Positions 43,463 through 52,326 of a stretch of 64,000 nt of DNA are shown one piece after another. This DNA comes from CAVYTF01 sp963771435 (GTDB taxonomy: Bacteria; Bacteroidota; Bacteroidia; Chitinophagales; Chitinophagaceae), in contig CAVYTF010000029.1 of NCBI GenBank assembly GCA_963771435.1, positions 94,689 through 158,688 of the forward strand, read 5' to 3'. Both the position numbers and the translations under genes were made by a program. The notes under the pieces were generated by a model. The model did no database searches, had not been told where the DNA came from, and saw only the letters and a list, made by a program, of their open reading frames with translations. The stretch's first letter is position 1; every line of letters begins with the position of its first letter.

Positions 43463-43951
43463 ATGGTTTGGTTTCAAATAAAAGTTTTAGAAAACAAGAT
43501 TAAAAGAAATGAATTTTCAGATAGGGAATGTTTGAATTATTTATTCTGTTATTTGTTTCTAAATGCTCTAACATTAGGAGTTATTAAACCTAACTCTTTT
43601 TATTATGATCATTGGATTGTTGCTACCAGAGTTATTGGCTATTTTGCAATAAACATGTGGGGAATATTTTTAACTTTTAAGACCAACAAATCAGGAGATG
43701 GGCGTGACTACTTTAAACGGTTTATAGCAATCTACTTTGTAATATCTCTTAGATTGGTGATATGGTTTGCTGCAATTACAGTTCTAATTATTGTTATAGC
43801 TACAATAATTATTGGTGAACATGCCACACAAAGCTTTATAAATAGCATAACCAACATATGGATTAATATGTTGAGTGTACTAGTGCTACAACTAATAGTG
43901 TATTTAATGATGAATAATTCCTTCAAACGTTTATCCCAAAATCCAAGCTAA
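43463..43951 (+). CDS. hypothetical membrane protein
   Basis: A 162-residue protein with four hydrophobic segments (about residues 22-42, 48-68, 84-110 and 128-152) and a charged N-terminus (KVLENKIKRNEFSDRECLNY). No catalytic motif is seen and I recognise no family. It is AT-rich like the gene before it, with which it may be co-transcribed (126 bases apart). Confidence 0.55.
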   Translation: MVWFQIKVLENKIKRNEFSDRECLNYLFCYLFLNALTLGVIKPNSFYYDHWIVATRVIGYFAINMWGIFLTFKTNKSGDGRDYFKRFIAIYFVISLRLVIWFAAITVLIIVIATIIIGEHATQSFINSITNIWINMLSVLVLQLIVYLMMNNSFKRLSQNPS

Positions 43952-43993
43952 AACATAGACTCATTTTAGAGAGTGTTGTTTTATTGTTTAATG

Positions 43994-44001
43994 TAGGTTT
44001 G
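43994..44001 (+). promoter_or_regulatory. -7 box of the aminotransferase gene
   Basis: TAGGTTTG matches TAnnTTTG, only four bases before the ATG at 44006. A TTG lies upstream at 43976 but at a shorter gap than usual. If used, the message would be leaderless. Confidence 0.45.
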
Positions 44002-44005
44002 CACT

Positions 44006-45205
44006 ATGTCAACATTATCCCTGAGCAGGCGCGCAGAACTGATGCCGCCATCCCCCATAAGAAAGCTGGTGCCTTATGCCGAAGCTGCCAAGAAAAGAGG
44101 AGTAAAAGTGTATCACCTCAACATAGGCCAGCCAGATATTGAAACCCCCAAACAGGCGCTCGATGCCGTGCGCCATTCAGACTTCAAAGTGCTGGAATAC
44201 AGCCACAGCGCGGGCAACGAAAGCTACCGCAAGAAGCTGGTGGGGTATTATCAAAAGAACGGTATTGATATAAATTATCATCAAATCATGATAACCACGG
44301 GTGGCTCCGAGGCAATTATTTTTGGCTTTATGGCCTGCCTCGATGCGGGAGATGAAGTGATAATCCCTGAACCTTTTTATGCGAACTACAATGGCTTTGC
44401 CGTAGAGGCCGGCGTGAAAGTGGTGCCCATCACTTCGCATATTGAGAACGGGTTTGCCCTGCCGCCAATAGAGGATTTTGAAAAGGCCATCACACCCAAA
44501 ACAAAGGCCATCGTTGTCTGCAACCCCAACAACCCGACAGGCTATTTATACAGCAAAGCAGAAATGGAAACGCTGAAAGAAATAGTGTTGAAGCACAACC
44601 TTTTTCTCTTTGCCGACGAAGCCTACCGGGAGTTTTGTTACGAAGGCGAGCACACAAGCGCCATGCACCTGCAGGGCGTGGATGAAAACGTGGTGTTGAT
44701 GGATACCATCAGCAAGAGATACAGCGCTTGCGGCGGAAGAGTTGGCGCGTTCATCACCCGCAACAAAGAATTGTACGCTGCCGCTATAAAGTTTGCACAG
44801 GCAAGGCTTAGCCCCCCATCCTTTGCACAGATATTGGGCGAAGCTGCCATTGACCTGCCCGATAATTATTTTGATGATACCAAAGCCGAGTATAAAAAAA
44901 GAAGGGACCTTATCGTGAAAAGACTGAACGCCATGCCCGGTGTTTTTTGTCCAAACCCCGGCGGTGCATTTTATGCAATAGCCAAGTTGCCCATTGATGA
45001 TGCCGACAAATTCTGCCAATGGCTTTTGGAAAGTTTTGAGTATAACCAGCAAACAGTGATGCTAGCGCCAGCCTCCGGCTTTTATGCCACACCGGAACTT
45101 GGCAAACAGCAGGTAAGGCTTGCGTATGTATTAAATACTGAAGCCATCGATGCTGCTATGGACTGTTTGGAGAAAGCGCTGGAGGTGTACAATCAAGTGG
45201 GGTGA
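44006..45205 (+). CDS. class I/II pyridoxal-phosphate aminotransferase (aspartate aminotransferase-like)
   Basis: A 399-residue fold-type I aminotransferase: LNIGQPDIETPKQALDA (about residues 37-53), TTGGSEAIIFGFMACLDAGD, VVCNPNNPTGYLYSK, FADEAYREFCYEG and the PLP-binding lysine in DTISKRYSACGGRVGAF (about residue 239). The C-terminal Arg for the substrate carboxylate is in QQVRLAYVLN. It transfers the amino group between amino acids and 2-oxo acids; aspartate is the most likely substrate by family, not proven. It lies just before the tRNA-Met. Confidence 0.9.
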   Translation: MSTLSLSRRAELMPPSPIRKLVPYAEAAKKRGVKVYHLNIGQPDIETPKQALDAVRHSDFKVLEYSHSAGNESYRKKLVGYYQKNGIDINYHQIMITTGGSEAIIFGFMACLDAGDEVIIPEPFYANYNGFAVEAGVKVVPITSHIENGFALPPIEDFEKAITPKTKAIVVCNPNNPTGYLYSKAEMETLKEIVLKHNLFLFADEAYREFCYEGEHTSAMHLQGVDENVVLMDTISKRYSACGGRVGAFITRNKELYAAAIKFAQARLSPPSFAQILGEAAIDLPDNYFDDTKAEYKKRRDLIVKRLNAMPGVFCPNPGGAFYAIAKLPIDDADKFCQWLLESFEYNQQTVMLAPASGFYATPELGKQQVRLAYVLNTEAIDAAMDCLEKALEVYNQVG

Positions 45206-45257
45206 CGATCACATTTTGCCTGAAACATAAATCGCTTTACTTTTGCACTCCATTTTT

Positions 45258-45307
45258 GCAGAAATAGCAGAGTTGGTTAGAGCTCAGGATTCATAACCCT
45301 GAGGTCG
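45258..45307 (+). pseudogene. partial tRNA-Met copy
   Basis: Bases 45264-45307 (ATAGCAGAGTTGGTTAGAGC then TCAGGATTCATAACCCTGAG and GTCG) match the first two thirds of the complete tRNA-Met 57 bp downstream with only a few differences, including the CAT anticodon. The T arm and 3' acceptor strand are missing and the sequence runs into TTTTTAA directly before the complete gene. It cannot form a cloverleaf alone. Confidence 0.8.
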
Positions 45308-45314
45308 TTTTTAA

Positions 45315-45388
45315 GGCGAGATAGCTCAGTTGGTTAGAGCACAGGATTCATAACCCTGAGGTCGGGAGTTCAAATCTCCTTCTCGCTA
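45315..45388 (+). tRNA. tRNA-Met (anticodon CAT)
   Basis: A 74-base cloverleaf: acceptor GGCGAGA with TCTCGCT (terminal G-U), D arm TAGCTCAGTTGGTTAGAGCA, anticodon stem CAGGA/CCCTG with loop TTCATAA, and T arm GGGAG-TTCAAAT-CTCCT. The last anticodon-stem pair is A-C, and the same CCCTG is present in the partial copy upstream. CAT could also be tRNA-Ile2 (lysidine), but the body matches elongator Met. CCA is not fully encoded. Confidence 0.88.
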
Positions 45389-45389
45389 C

Positions 45390-45424
45390 AAAGCTGAAGA
45401 CTGATAGAGTATTCAGCTTTTTTG
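45390..45424 (+). terminator. terminator after tRNA-Met
   Basis: AAAGCTGAA (45390-45398) pairs with TTCAGCTTT (45412-45420), followed by TTTG. It begins 2 bases after the tRNA. Confidence 0.8.
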
Positions 45425-45443
45425 TTTGTAAGGCTTTGGGTCT

Positions 45444-45761
45444 TTATTTATAGATCACTACTTCGCTCACCTGGTACACAGGTTGAATATCTGTGTAGTT
45501 CACCATATCATTCATCAGCAATTCCGAATGCGGCGAAAAAGCCTGCCAGAAAGCTTCAACTGAATCATACAGCAGATGGCACATGGCTACGTATGGTGGT
45601 TTAAGTTCAGGCGTTCCGCCATTAACGCCAAACTCAACACTTATTCCTTTTAATGCCGCACCCTGCTTTTCAATTGATAAGGGCATATGCTTATTTATAT
45701 AATATTCTTTATCAAACCTGCTATCTTCTCCGTATGGGTATAAGATGCTGATCCTGGTCAT
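45444..45761 (-). CDS. EthD family protein
   Basis: A 105-residue dimeric alpha/beta-barrel protein: ISILYPYGEDSRFDKEYYIN, then KHMPLSIEKQGAALKGISVE and YDSVEAFWQAFSPHSELLMN, with the DxxYYxxxHMPL pattern that defines EthD. EthD was first linked to ether degradation, but most members are uncharacterised. It lies downstream of the large kinase gene on the same strand, 24 bases away; whether they are functionally tied is not clear. Confidence 0.85.
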   Translation of the reverse strand: MTRISILYPYGEDSRFDKEYYINKHMPLSIEKQGAALKGISVEFGVNGGTPELKPPYVAMCHLLYDSVEAFWQAFSPHSELLMNDMVNYTDIQPVYQVSEVVIYK

Positions 45762-45785
45762 TTGATATATTTAAGGGTATTTGAG

Positions 45786-48700
45786 TTATTCCGGAACATA
45801 AATATCAAACGTCGCCCCCTTATCTAATTCACTTGTTGCCGTTATAATGCCCTTATGGTTTTCTACGATTTTCTTCACAATGGCAAGCCCTATTCCTGTG
45901 CCCTCATACTGTTGCCTTCCGTGAAGCCTTTGAAACACCTCAAATATCAGTTGGGAGTACTCCGGTTCAAAACCGATCCCGTTGTCTGCTACACTGATAT
46001 GGCAATATCTTTTGTCAGGTAAAAGGTCAGCCCGGTCAAGTTCACTGCTGTTTTTGGTTTCACTTTTTATAATAATGTGCGGTGGTATATCGGGCTTAGA
46101 AAATTTAAGCGAGTTGGCAATCAGGTTTTCCATAAGCTGCTTGAATTGGAAGGCAATGATATGAGCGTCACACATTTCACCTGTTTCTATCACTGCTTTT
46201 TTTTGTTCTATTTCTTCTTTCAGGTCGCCCTTCACTTCGTCAATGATTTTTTTAAGGCTAGTATTTTCAAACCTCCGCTCACCCCTGTTTATCCGGGAAT
46301 ACGCTAACAGGTCATCAATAAGTGTTTGCATTCTTTTAGCCGCATTCTGCATTCTCCTGAAATAATCTTTTGCAGCTTCTGATAATGTTTCCTGGTCTTT
46401 TTCAATGATCCGGTCAGCAAACGTATTGATCTTGCGCAATGGTTCCTGCAGGTCATGCGATGCCACATAAGCAAACTGTTCAAGGTTTTGATTAGATCGT
46501 TCCAGGTCAGTTATTGCTTCATCAAGCGATTGGGTTCTTTCTTTCACAAGCCTTTCCAGTTCGTCCTGTATCTGTTTTTGTTTTGTAATATCCAGCGATG
46601 TGCCTATAAAACGATAGGGCCTCCCTTCCTTAAAAAACACCTTTCCTTTTGCTCGTATCCATTTTGATGGTTCATTTTCTATTCCCGCACTGCGAAATTC
46701 TATATCATGATCTCCATTATTCACCCCGTTCAAAGCCTGTTGTATCGCATCATTGACTGCGGCCTTATCATCTTTATGAACAGTGGCTATAAAAGTTTCA
46801 TAACCGATAACTTCCTGGTCTAGCGGCATATTATATAGTCGCAGGCAACGGTCATCCATGATCCAGTTTCCGGTTGCAGGATCATGATCCCACGTGCCGA
46901 TCCCTGTTGCATCTACAGCAAGCTTCAGCCTTTCCTGGCTCTGCTGAAAAAGGCTTTTAACTTCTTCCAACCCTTTTTCTATGATCTTTTTTTCGGTAAC
47001 GTCTTCTATCGCTAATAAAACATACTGTTCATTGTTTACCCTTTCTATGCGCCTCGCATTTAGCAGCAGGTCTCGTTGCCCTATAAAAGGAAAACTGTAT
47101 CTAAGTTCATAGTCAGAAAAAGATGTTTTTTGTGGTATCATCTTCTCTAAAAGATGGCGCAACGCCGGTATGTTCCACTGGCCATTCCCCAATTCAAACA
47201 ACAGCTTTCCTTCTGTTTCTTTTTCATTCATTTTGAACTTCTCATAGAAACCGTTCGTTGCGCTTTTTATAACAAGGCTCCTGTCAAGAATAAGGAGGGG
47301 GTCCCTGACAGTTTCAATTATCGCGTCAGAATAATTTCGCGCTGCTATCAACTGGTCGTTACGGTCAATAAGTTCCTGGTTGATGATCTGCATTTCTTCA
47401 TTGGAACTTTGCAATTCTTCCTGCGATGTTTCCAGTTCTTCATTAAGGCTTTGCAACTCCTCGCTTCCTGAAAGCAGCTCTTCGTTGGCGCTTTGCAGTT
47501 CCTCATTGGCAGCCTCCTGTTCTTCGGTCACGCTTCGCATGTCTTCCCTCAACTGCGCCAGTTCTTTTTCAAGCTGTTTTATATAAGCATCCCTGTTATC
47601 ATTATTTTGCAACGCCTGTTCATTTCCCTGGTTCGCATCCTGCAACGGCTTATGTTGGAAAAGAAGTAAATAATACGGCTCATCGGTTCCGTGAAGCGGT
47701 ATCGCTTCTATATCAACCAAGTGCTGCTTGCCAAGAATTGGTACATTCAGCCCTTCTTTTTTCTCCGCAACGTTGCTTTTTTTAACCTTATGAAGAATGT
47801 TCCGGAGCTCAAAAGCCAAACTGCCTTTCACCATTTTCATCAGTTTCAGGCTGGCCTTATCCTGCGATGGTTCAAGATAATCACTAATTGCCCCGCGAAA
47901 CTGCACTATATCCATTTGATCATTCACTATTATGCCCGCGGGGGTATATTTTGTCAGCAGTAGCTGGTCTGCAACTTTCTGGTAGTCTATGGCGCCGCTG
48001 GTATATTGAATATCCTTTTTATCTAGTTTCTGAATATCTTTTTCTGAATGTGCAGAAACCACATGCATAAACTTTCCTGAAGGCCCTTTACGGATATATA
48101 TTTTTTCACTTTTAGTGAATGGGATAAAATATTCCGAATTAGGGCCAACCGTTTCTGATTTACCTAACACTAAGATGCCCTTTTCGTTCAGTGCATAATG
48201 AAAAATATTAAGCGCCTTTTTTTGCAGCACAGGCTCCATATAAATAAGCACATTGCGGCAACAGACCATATCTATTTTCGCAAAAGGAGGGTCTTTTAAT
48301 AAATTATGCTGCGCAAAAACACAAACCTCTCTTATAGATTTATTTACCTGGTAGCTGCCATCCGTTTTAGTAAAAAACTGTTTTAGCCTTTCGGGCGAAA
48401 CACCTTCCAGTTCATTTTGGCTATAAATACCGCTCCTCGATTTTGCTATGGCCTTTTCAGAAATATCAGTTGCAAAGATCTGTATTTTTAAGGCAGAGCT
48501 TTTATTGCCCAATGCCTCCTGCAGGCAGATGGCCATTGAATAAGCTTCTTCCCCCGTAGCGCAACCGGCTATCCAGATACGGAAAGGATCAAATTCCTTT
48601 TTATTTTTTAGTAACAACGGCAGCACTTGGTCATTGATAACCTCGAAAGTATTAGCATCGCGGAAGAAATTAGTTACCGAAATAAGCATGTCATCATACA

Positions 48701-49526
48701 AAGCATTCTGTTCGTTTTTATTTTCCTTCAGAAGCTGTAAGTACTCCGGCGGCTGTTGTATCTTATTTAGTGCCATCCTGCGCACAATACGCCTCTTTAT
48801 CGTGGTTGGTTTATAATAACTGAAGTCAACATTTTTATAAATGCGCAATAATGTTAGGATATGCTTATAAATATCATCTTCCTCTTTCAGCACATCGGGG
48901 GCTATCTTTTCATTGTTCTCAACAGAATGGAAAGGCCGGTTGATCTCTACCAGCTTCCCCGGTATCTTTTCGGGTGGCAAAATAAAATCTACTGCTCCTG
49001 AGCTAACCGCACTCCGTGGCATGCTTTCAAACGAAGCAGAATCGTCTTGTGCAAAAGTGATCCCACCATTGGCCTTTATAACTTTCAGCCCCAGCGTTCC
49101 GTCAGTTGCTGCTCCTGAAAGTACAACACCAACCGCAAAGTTTTGATGCACCACCGCCAGCGACGAAAAGAAAAGATCAATAGGCTTTATGTTCTTATTA
49201 TTTTCATTAAGATCATTAAGCAACAGCTTCCCGTCAGATGCCGTGAGTAATTTTCCCGCTGGCATCACATAAATATGGTCTGGCTCAAAAGAAATATTAT
49301 CCGTGATCTCCTTCACAGGTATTTTGGTGTATTTAGAAAGTATTTCCGTCAGCATACTTTCATGATTGGGGTTCATGTGCTGCACAAGTATATAAGCCAT
49401 CCCCGATTTTTCAGGAATGGCGTGCAGGAACTTTTTAAAAGCTTCCAACCCTCCGGCAGAAGCTCCAATACCAACAACAGGAAAAAGCGGCTCAGGATTA
49501 ACATCTATTTGGTTAGGCTTATGCAT
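45786..49526 (-). CDS. CheB-CheR-PAS hybrid sensor histidine kinase
   Basis: A 1246-residue multidomain protein, frame intact. Residues 15-190: CheB methylesterase without receiver (GASAGG Ser23, His50, ATDG Asp142). Residues 220-480: CheR methyltransferase (KRRIVRRM, SAM motif GCATGEEAYS 321-330, CCRNVLIYM). About 645-730: a long coiled coil of the SANEELQSLNEELETS type. About 735-850 and 865-985: two PAS domains. Then a HisKA domain with phospho-acceptor His1024 (ASHDLQEPLRK) and a HATPase_c domain (MENLIANSLKFS, DNGIGF 1181-1186, GTGIGL 1209-1214). No receiver or response regulator is adjacent and no chemoreceptor is in the window, so it probably serves a light- or stress-type signalling path rather than classical chemotaxis; its targets are unknown. 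Confidence 0.92.
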   Translation of the reverse strand: MHKPNQIDVNPEPLFPVVGIGASAGGLEAFKKFLHAIPEKSGMAYILVQHMNPNHESMLTEILSKYTKIPVKEITDNISFEPDHIYVMPAGKLLTASDGKLLLNDLNENNKNIKPIDLFFSSLAVVHQNFAVGVVLSGAATDGTLGLKVIKANGGITFAQDDSASFESMPRSAVSSGAVDFILPPEKIPGKLVEINRPFHSVENNEKIAPDVLKEEDDIYKHILTLLRIYKNVDFSYYKPTTIKRRIVRRMALNKIQQPPEYLQLLKENKNEQNALYDDMLISVTNFFRDANTFEVINDQVLPLLLKNKKEFDPFRIWIAGCATGEEAYSMAICLQEALGNKSSALKIQIFATDISEKAIAKSRSGIYSQNELEGVSPERLKQFFTKTDGSYQVNKSIREVCVFAQHNLLKDPPFAKIDMVCCRNVLIYMEPVLQKKALNIFHYALNEKGILVLGKSETVGPNSEYFIPFTKSEKIYIRKGPSGKFMHVVSAHSEKDIQKLDKKDIQYTSGAIDYQKVADQLLLTKYTPAGIIVNDQMDIVQFRGAISDYLEPSQDKASLKLMKMVKGSLAFELRNILHKVKKSNVAEKKEGLNVPILGKQHLVDIEAIPLHGTDEPYYLLLFQHKPLQDANQGNEQALQNNDNRDAYIKQLEKELAQLREDMRSVTEEQEAANEELQSANEELLSGSEELQSLNEELETSQEELQSSNEEMQIINQELIDRNDQLIAARNYSDAIIETVRDPLLILDRSLVIKSATNGFYEKFKMNEKETEGKLLFELGNGQWNIPALRHLLEKMIPQKTSFSDYELRYSFPFIGQRDLLLNARRIERVNNEQYVLLAIEDVTEKKIIEKGLEEVKSLFQQSQERLKLAVDATGIGTWDHDPATGNWIMDDRCLRLYNMPLDQEVIGYETFIATVHKDDKAAVNDAIQQALNGVNNGDHDIEFRSAGIENEPSKWIRAKGKVFFKEGRPYRFIGTSLDITKQKQIQDELERLVKERTQSLDEAITDLERSNQNLEQFAYVASHDLQEPLRKINTFADRIIEKDQETLSEAAKDYFRRMQNAAKRMQTLIDDLLAYSRINRGERRFENTSLKKIIDEVKGDLKEEIEQKKAVIETGEMCDAHIIAFQFKQLMENLIANSLKFSKPDIPPHIIIKSETKNSSELDRADLLPDKRYCHISVADNGIGFEPEYSQLIFEVFQRLHGRQQYEGTGIGLAIVKKIVENHKGIITATSELDKGATFDIYVPE

Positions 49527-49841
49527 GTATTATTTTTATCATGGAAGGCAACTCTGTTCATCTCAAAGTTAGCATTAATCTCCAGGCAAGTTCAATTTAA
49601 ATTTATTTTTTTATAATGGCCTCATCCCCATTTTTACTTTTTATTTTTTACTTTTTACTTTGCTTCGCCAATTCCTTCCCTCTTCCGTGCCACATCCCTG
49701 CGTCCTTCCTGCCACCTTCACTGGAAGCCGCCATATCATTCTTATTTTTATTATGCCCTCCTTCTTCTGTTTGCCCGGGCAAGAGCTCTTTACCTTTTCT
49801 TTAACTCTTGGCAAAGAAATTGAAATGGCTATTGCATACCT
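49527..49841. other. intergenic DNA between the kinase and the methyltransferase gene
   Basis: A 315-bp divergent intergenic stretch. It is T/C-rich on the plus strand, holds the three-unit 11-bp run at 49687-49719, and must carry both promoters. I see no convincing gene in it; the short frames from 49616 and 49660 look like chance. No clear -33/-7 pair was found. Confidence 0.4.
49687..49719. repeat. short 11-bp repeat run upstream of the MidA-like gene
   Basis: Three 11-mers in a row: GTGCCACATCC, CTGCGTCCTTC, CTGCCACCTTC, followed by ACT. The last unit plus ACT recurs at 51051-51064 on the other side of the gene in the same orientation. Confidence 0.65.
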
Positions 49842-50942
49842 ATGGCACTATCAGATATAATTATTGAAAAGATTCAAACCAATGGCCCTATATCCTTTTG
49901 TGACTTTATGGATATGGCGCTTTATTATCCGGAAGAAGGGTATTACACCTCCGGCAAAGAAAGGATAGGGAAGAATGGAGATTACCTCACAAGCCCTGCC
50001 TTAACACCCGTATTTGGCGCCATGATCGGCAAGCAGTTGGAAGAAATGTGGCATGTGTCCGGCGAAGGAGCCTTTCAAATTGTTGAATACGGTGGAGGGG
50101 ATGGCACGCTCTGTTTAAACATCCTTGACTATCTTAAAGACAATAAGCCCTTCTTTAACAAGATCACTTATATCATCATAGAAAAGAATGCTGCTCTCCA
50201 TGAGCTAAAAAGAGATCAGCTGCCTGCAAATGTTTACTTCCTTACAGATGCTTCAGGGCTAGAACCTTTTGAAGGCTGCATATTATCTAACGAGCTAATT
50301 GATAATTTCCCTGTTCACCTGTTGGTAATGCAAGATCTTTTACAGGAAGTTTTTGTTGGTTTTGATGAAGAGTTTGTAGAGTTGCTTAAACCTGCTTCCC
50401 CGGAACTTATCGATTATTTAAAGGAGCAGGGTATTCTTTTGCCAAAGGACTACCGCACAGAGATAAATCTTAAAGCCATTGAATGGATCGAAGAAATTGC
50501 CTCCCTGCTGGAGCGCGGTTTTGTTCTTACCATAGATTATGGTTACTCCGCTACTGAATTTTACAGCCCAAAAAGATATGCAGGAACTCTTTTGTGTTAT
50601 AATGGGCATAATATCAGCTCAGATCCATACCTCCATATAGGTGAACAGGACATAACCAGCCATGTAAATTTTTCCGCATTAGATCATTTTGGAGCAAAAA
50701 ACGGGCTTGAATGCGGTGGTTTTTGCGGCCAGGCGAACTTTCTTCGGTCTCTTGGCATCAGTTCGTACATCAGGCAACTCGAGCAGCAGGGAAAAAATAA
50801 TGCTGAACTATTCCGTCAGAATTACTCTGGATTTTACACTCTTCTCACCGGCATGGGAAACAAAATGAAAGTCTTCATTCAAAGAAAGGGCGTCAATGGA
50901 AAGCAGTTGGCAAGTATGCAGCTTTTCCAGGAGCGGCTCTGA
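49842..50942 (+). CDS. MidA/NDUFAF7-type SAM-dependent methyltransferase
   Basis: A 366-residue protein. It opens with the family's signature region SFCDFMDMALYYPEEGYYTS, followed by GDYLTSPALTPVFGAMIGKQ, the SAM-binding IVEYGGGDGTLC and SNELIDNFPVHLL. The later TIDYGYSATEFYSPKRYAGT and GEQDITSHVNFSALDHFGAK also match. Mitochondrial NDUFAF7 methylates an arginine in a complex I subunit; bacterial members are uncharacterised. Start ATG 49842 and length are normal. The gene stands alone, bracketed by short 11-bp repeat runs. Confidence 0.88.
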   Translation: MALSDIIIEKIQTNGPISFCDFMDMALYYPEEGYYTSGKERIGKNGDYLTSPALTPVFGAMIGKQLEEMWHVSGEGAFQIVEYGGGDGTLCLNILDYLKDNKPFFNKITYIIIEKNAALHELKRDQLPANVYFLTDASGLEPFEGCILSNELIDNFPVHLLVMQDLLQEVFVGFDEEFVELLKPASPELIDYLKEQGILLPKDYRTEINLKAIEWIEEIASLLERGFVLTIDYGYSATEFYSPKRYAGTLLCYNGHNISSDPYLHIGEQDITSHVNFSALDHFGAKNGLECGGFCGQANFLRSLGISSYIRQLEQQGKNNAELFRQNYSGFYTLLTGMGNKMKVFIQRKGVNGKQLASMQLFQERL

Positions 50943-51017
50943 TGTTTATAGTTTAAAATAAGAGAAAAGTGGTAAAGCCTAAACCAAGAGCTGCAGGCAC
51001 AATTCCCTTTCACCACT

Positions 51018-51061
51018 ATGCGTCCTTCGTGCGGCATTCGTGCGGCATTCCTGCCACCTTC
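51018..51061. repeat. short 11-bp repeat run downstream of the MidA-like gene
   Basis: Four 11-mers: ATGCGTCCTTC, GTGCGGCATTC twice, CTGCCACCTTC, then ACTAGACTCC and ACTAGAATTC (10-bp steps). It shares units and order with 49687-49719. Confidence 0.7.
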
Positions 51062-51206
51062 ACTAGACTCCACTAGAATTCATCCTTCTCTTTTACCTCA
51101 CCCCTACTCGAAAACAGCGTTATATGTTTAACAATGTTTAAACGTTAACCGGTCCAATTGGTATAACCCTTGCTTAACCAGCCTTTGAATCAACCTATAA
51201 ATTAAA

Positions 51207-52118
51207 ATGAAAAATATCAATCTTCAGATCGCTCCCCTGCTCATTTCTTCTATCGTACTCTTTTGTGCATGTTCCAAATCTTCCAGCAACCCTTCCAACG
51301 GGAGCACTGCTGCAGACCAGGGACAGTTTACAGCAGTTGCCACTTCTGATGCCCAGGCAGAAGATGTGTATGACAATGTGTTCGACAATGTGGTTAGCAC
51401 AAACAACGATGTTGGTTTAGGAACCGGCGCTGGTGTTTTCCAGGTTAGTGAACCCGGCGGTGTTCATCCTGATGGTGGGCCTTATGGCGGCAATGCCTGC
51501 TATACAGTTACCATCGATACTACTGTAGGTTCTTCCAACGGTTATCCTAAAACTGTTACTCTTAATTTTGGTAACGGTTGCACAGGCTGGGACAACCACA
51601 CAAGAATGGGTGAGATCGTTACGGTATATACAGGCCCGCTTTTGCAAAATGGCAGCACCGCCACTACCACTTTTGTAAACTATTATTATGATAGTATCAA
51701 CGTGAGCGGCACACACATAATAACTAATAGCGGTTCCGGCAACTCGCTTGGTCTTACTGTACAAGTTCAGAATGGCATGCTTAAATACCCCAGTGGAAAC
51801 TATATAGCCTGGAACAGGAACAGGACATGGACACAAACAGGCGGCCAAAGCACTCCCTATGATCTGCTTAACTATGTGTTCAGCATTACAGGAAGTTCTT
51901 CCGGTACAGCAGTTTATAATGATTCAACTTATCAATGGACCACCAATATTACACAGCCTCTTATCCGTGATTTAAACTGCCCTTTTATAGTTCAGGGTGA
52001 AAATGACATAACCTGGAATAATGCAAGTGCAGTAATTAATTATGGCAGTGGGGCTTGCGATAACATTGCAACAGTATCAATAAATGGCGGAACTCCTTTT
52101 GAGATCATTTGGAGGTAA
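51207..52118 (+). CDS. hypothetical lipoprotein, beta-rich
   Basis: A 303-residue protein with lipoprotein signal MKNINLQIAPLLISSIVLFC and lipobox CAC, followed by a Ser/Asn/Gly-rich linker. The body is rich in Thr, Asn and Gly with repeating beta-strand patterns (PKTVTLNFGNGCTGWDNHTR, GTHIITNSGSGNSLGLTVQV) and four Cys. This looks like a surface or periplasmic beta-sandwich protein; I do not recognise the family. A terminator follows, so it is a single-gene unit. It is the gene before the T9SS cargo protein, in the same direction. Confidence 0.68.
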   Translation: MKNINLQIAPLLISSIVLFCACSKSSSNPSNGSTAADQGQFTAVATSDAQAEDVYDNVFDNVVSTNNDVGLGTGAGVFQVSEPGGVHPDGGPYGGNACYTVTIDTTVGSSNGYPKTVTLNFGNGCTGWDNHTRMGEIVTVYTGPLLQNGSTATTTFVNYYYDSINVSGTHIITNSGSGNSLGLTVQVQNGMLKYPSGNYIAWNRNRTWTQTGGQSTPYDLLNYVFSITGSSSGTAVYNDSTYQWTTNITQPLIRDLNCPFIVQGENDITWNNASAVINYGSGACDNIATVSINGGTPFEIIWR

Positions 52119-52140
52119 TAAAGCTTAGGATTTTTATAGA

Positions 52141-52171
52141 AAAGCCAACCATACTACTGGGTGGCTTTTTT
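52141..52171 (+). terminator. terminator of the lipoprotein gene
   Basis: AAAGCCA (52141-52147) pairs with TGGCTTT (52162-52168) and is followed by TTT. It lies 22 bases after the stop. Confidence 0.7.
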
Positions 52172-52326
52172 GTTAACTCATCTTTTAATTTAATATTCAG
52201 TTTCTTTTTAATGATTTGCTTGCTCGCGGCGGTCTCTCAAAAAAAAGTTAAAAAATATTTATACCTTAATGTATCAAATGTCAAAATGATCATTATCTTG
52301 TGCGCTCAATAAACAAAATCTATTTT

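Noticed and set aside
45258..45388. Integration (att) site of a genomic island at tRNA-Met
   Set aside because: The duplicated part is the 5' portion of the tRNA rather than its 3' end, no integrase is near, and the flanking genes are housekeeping types.
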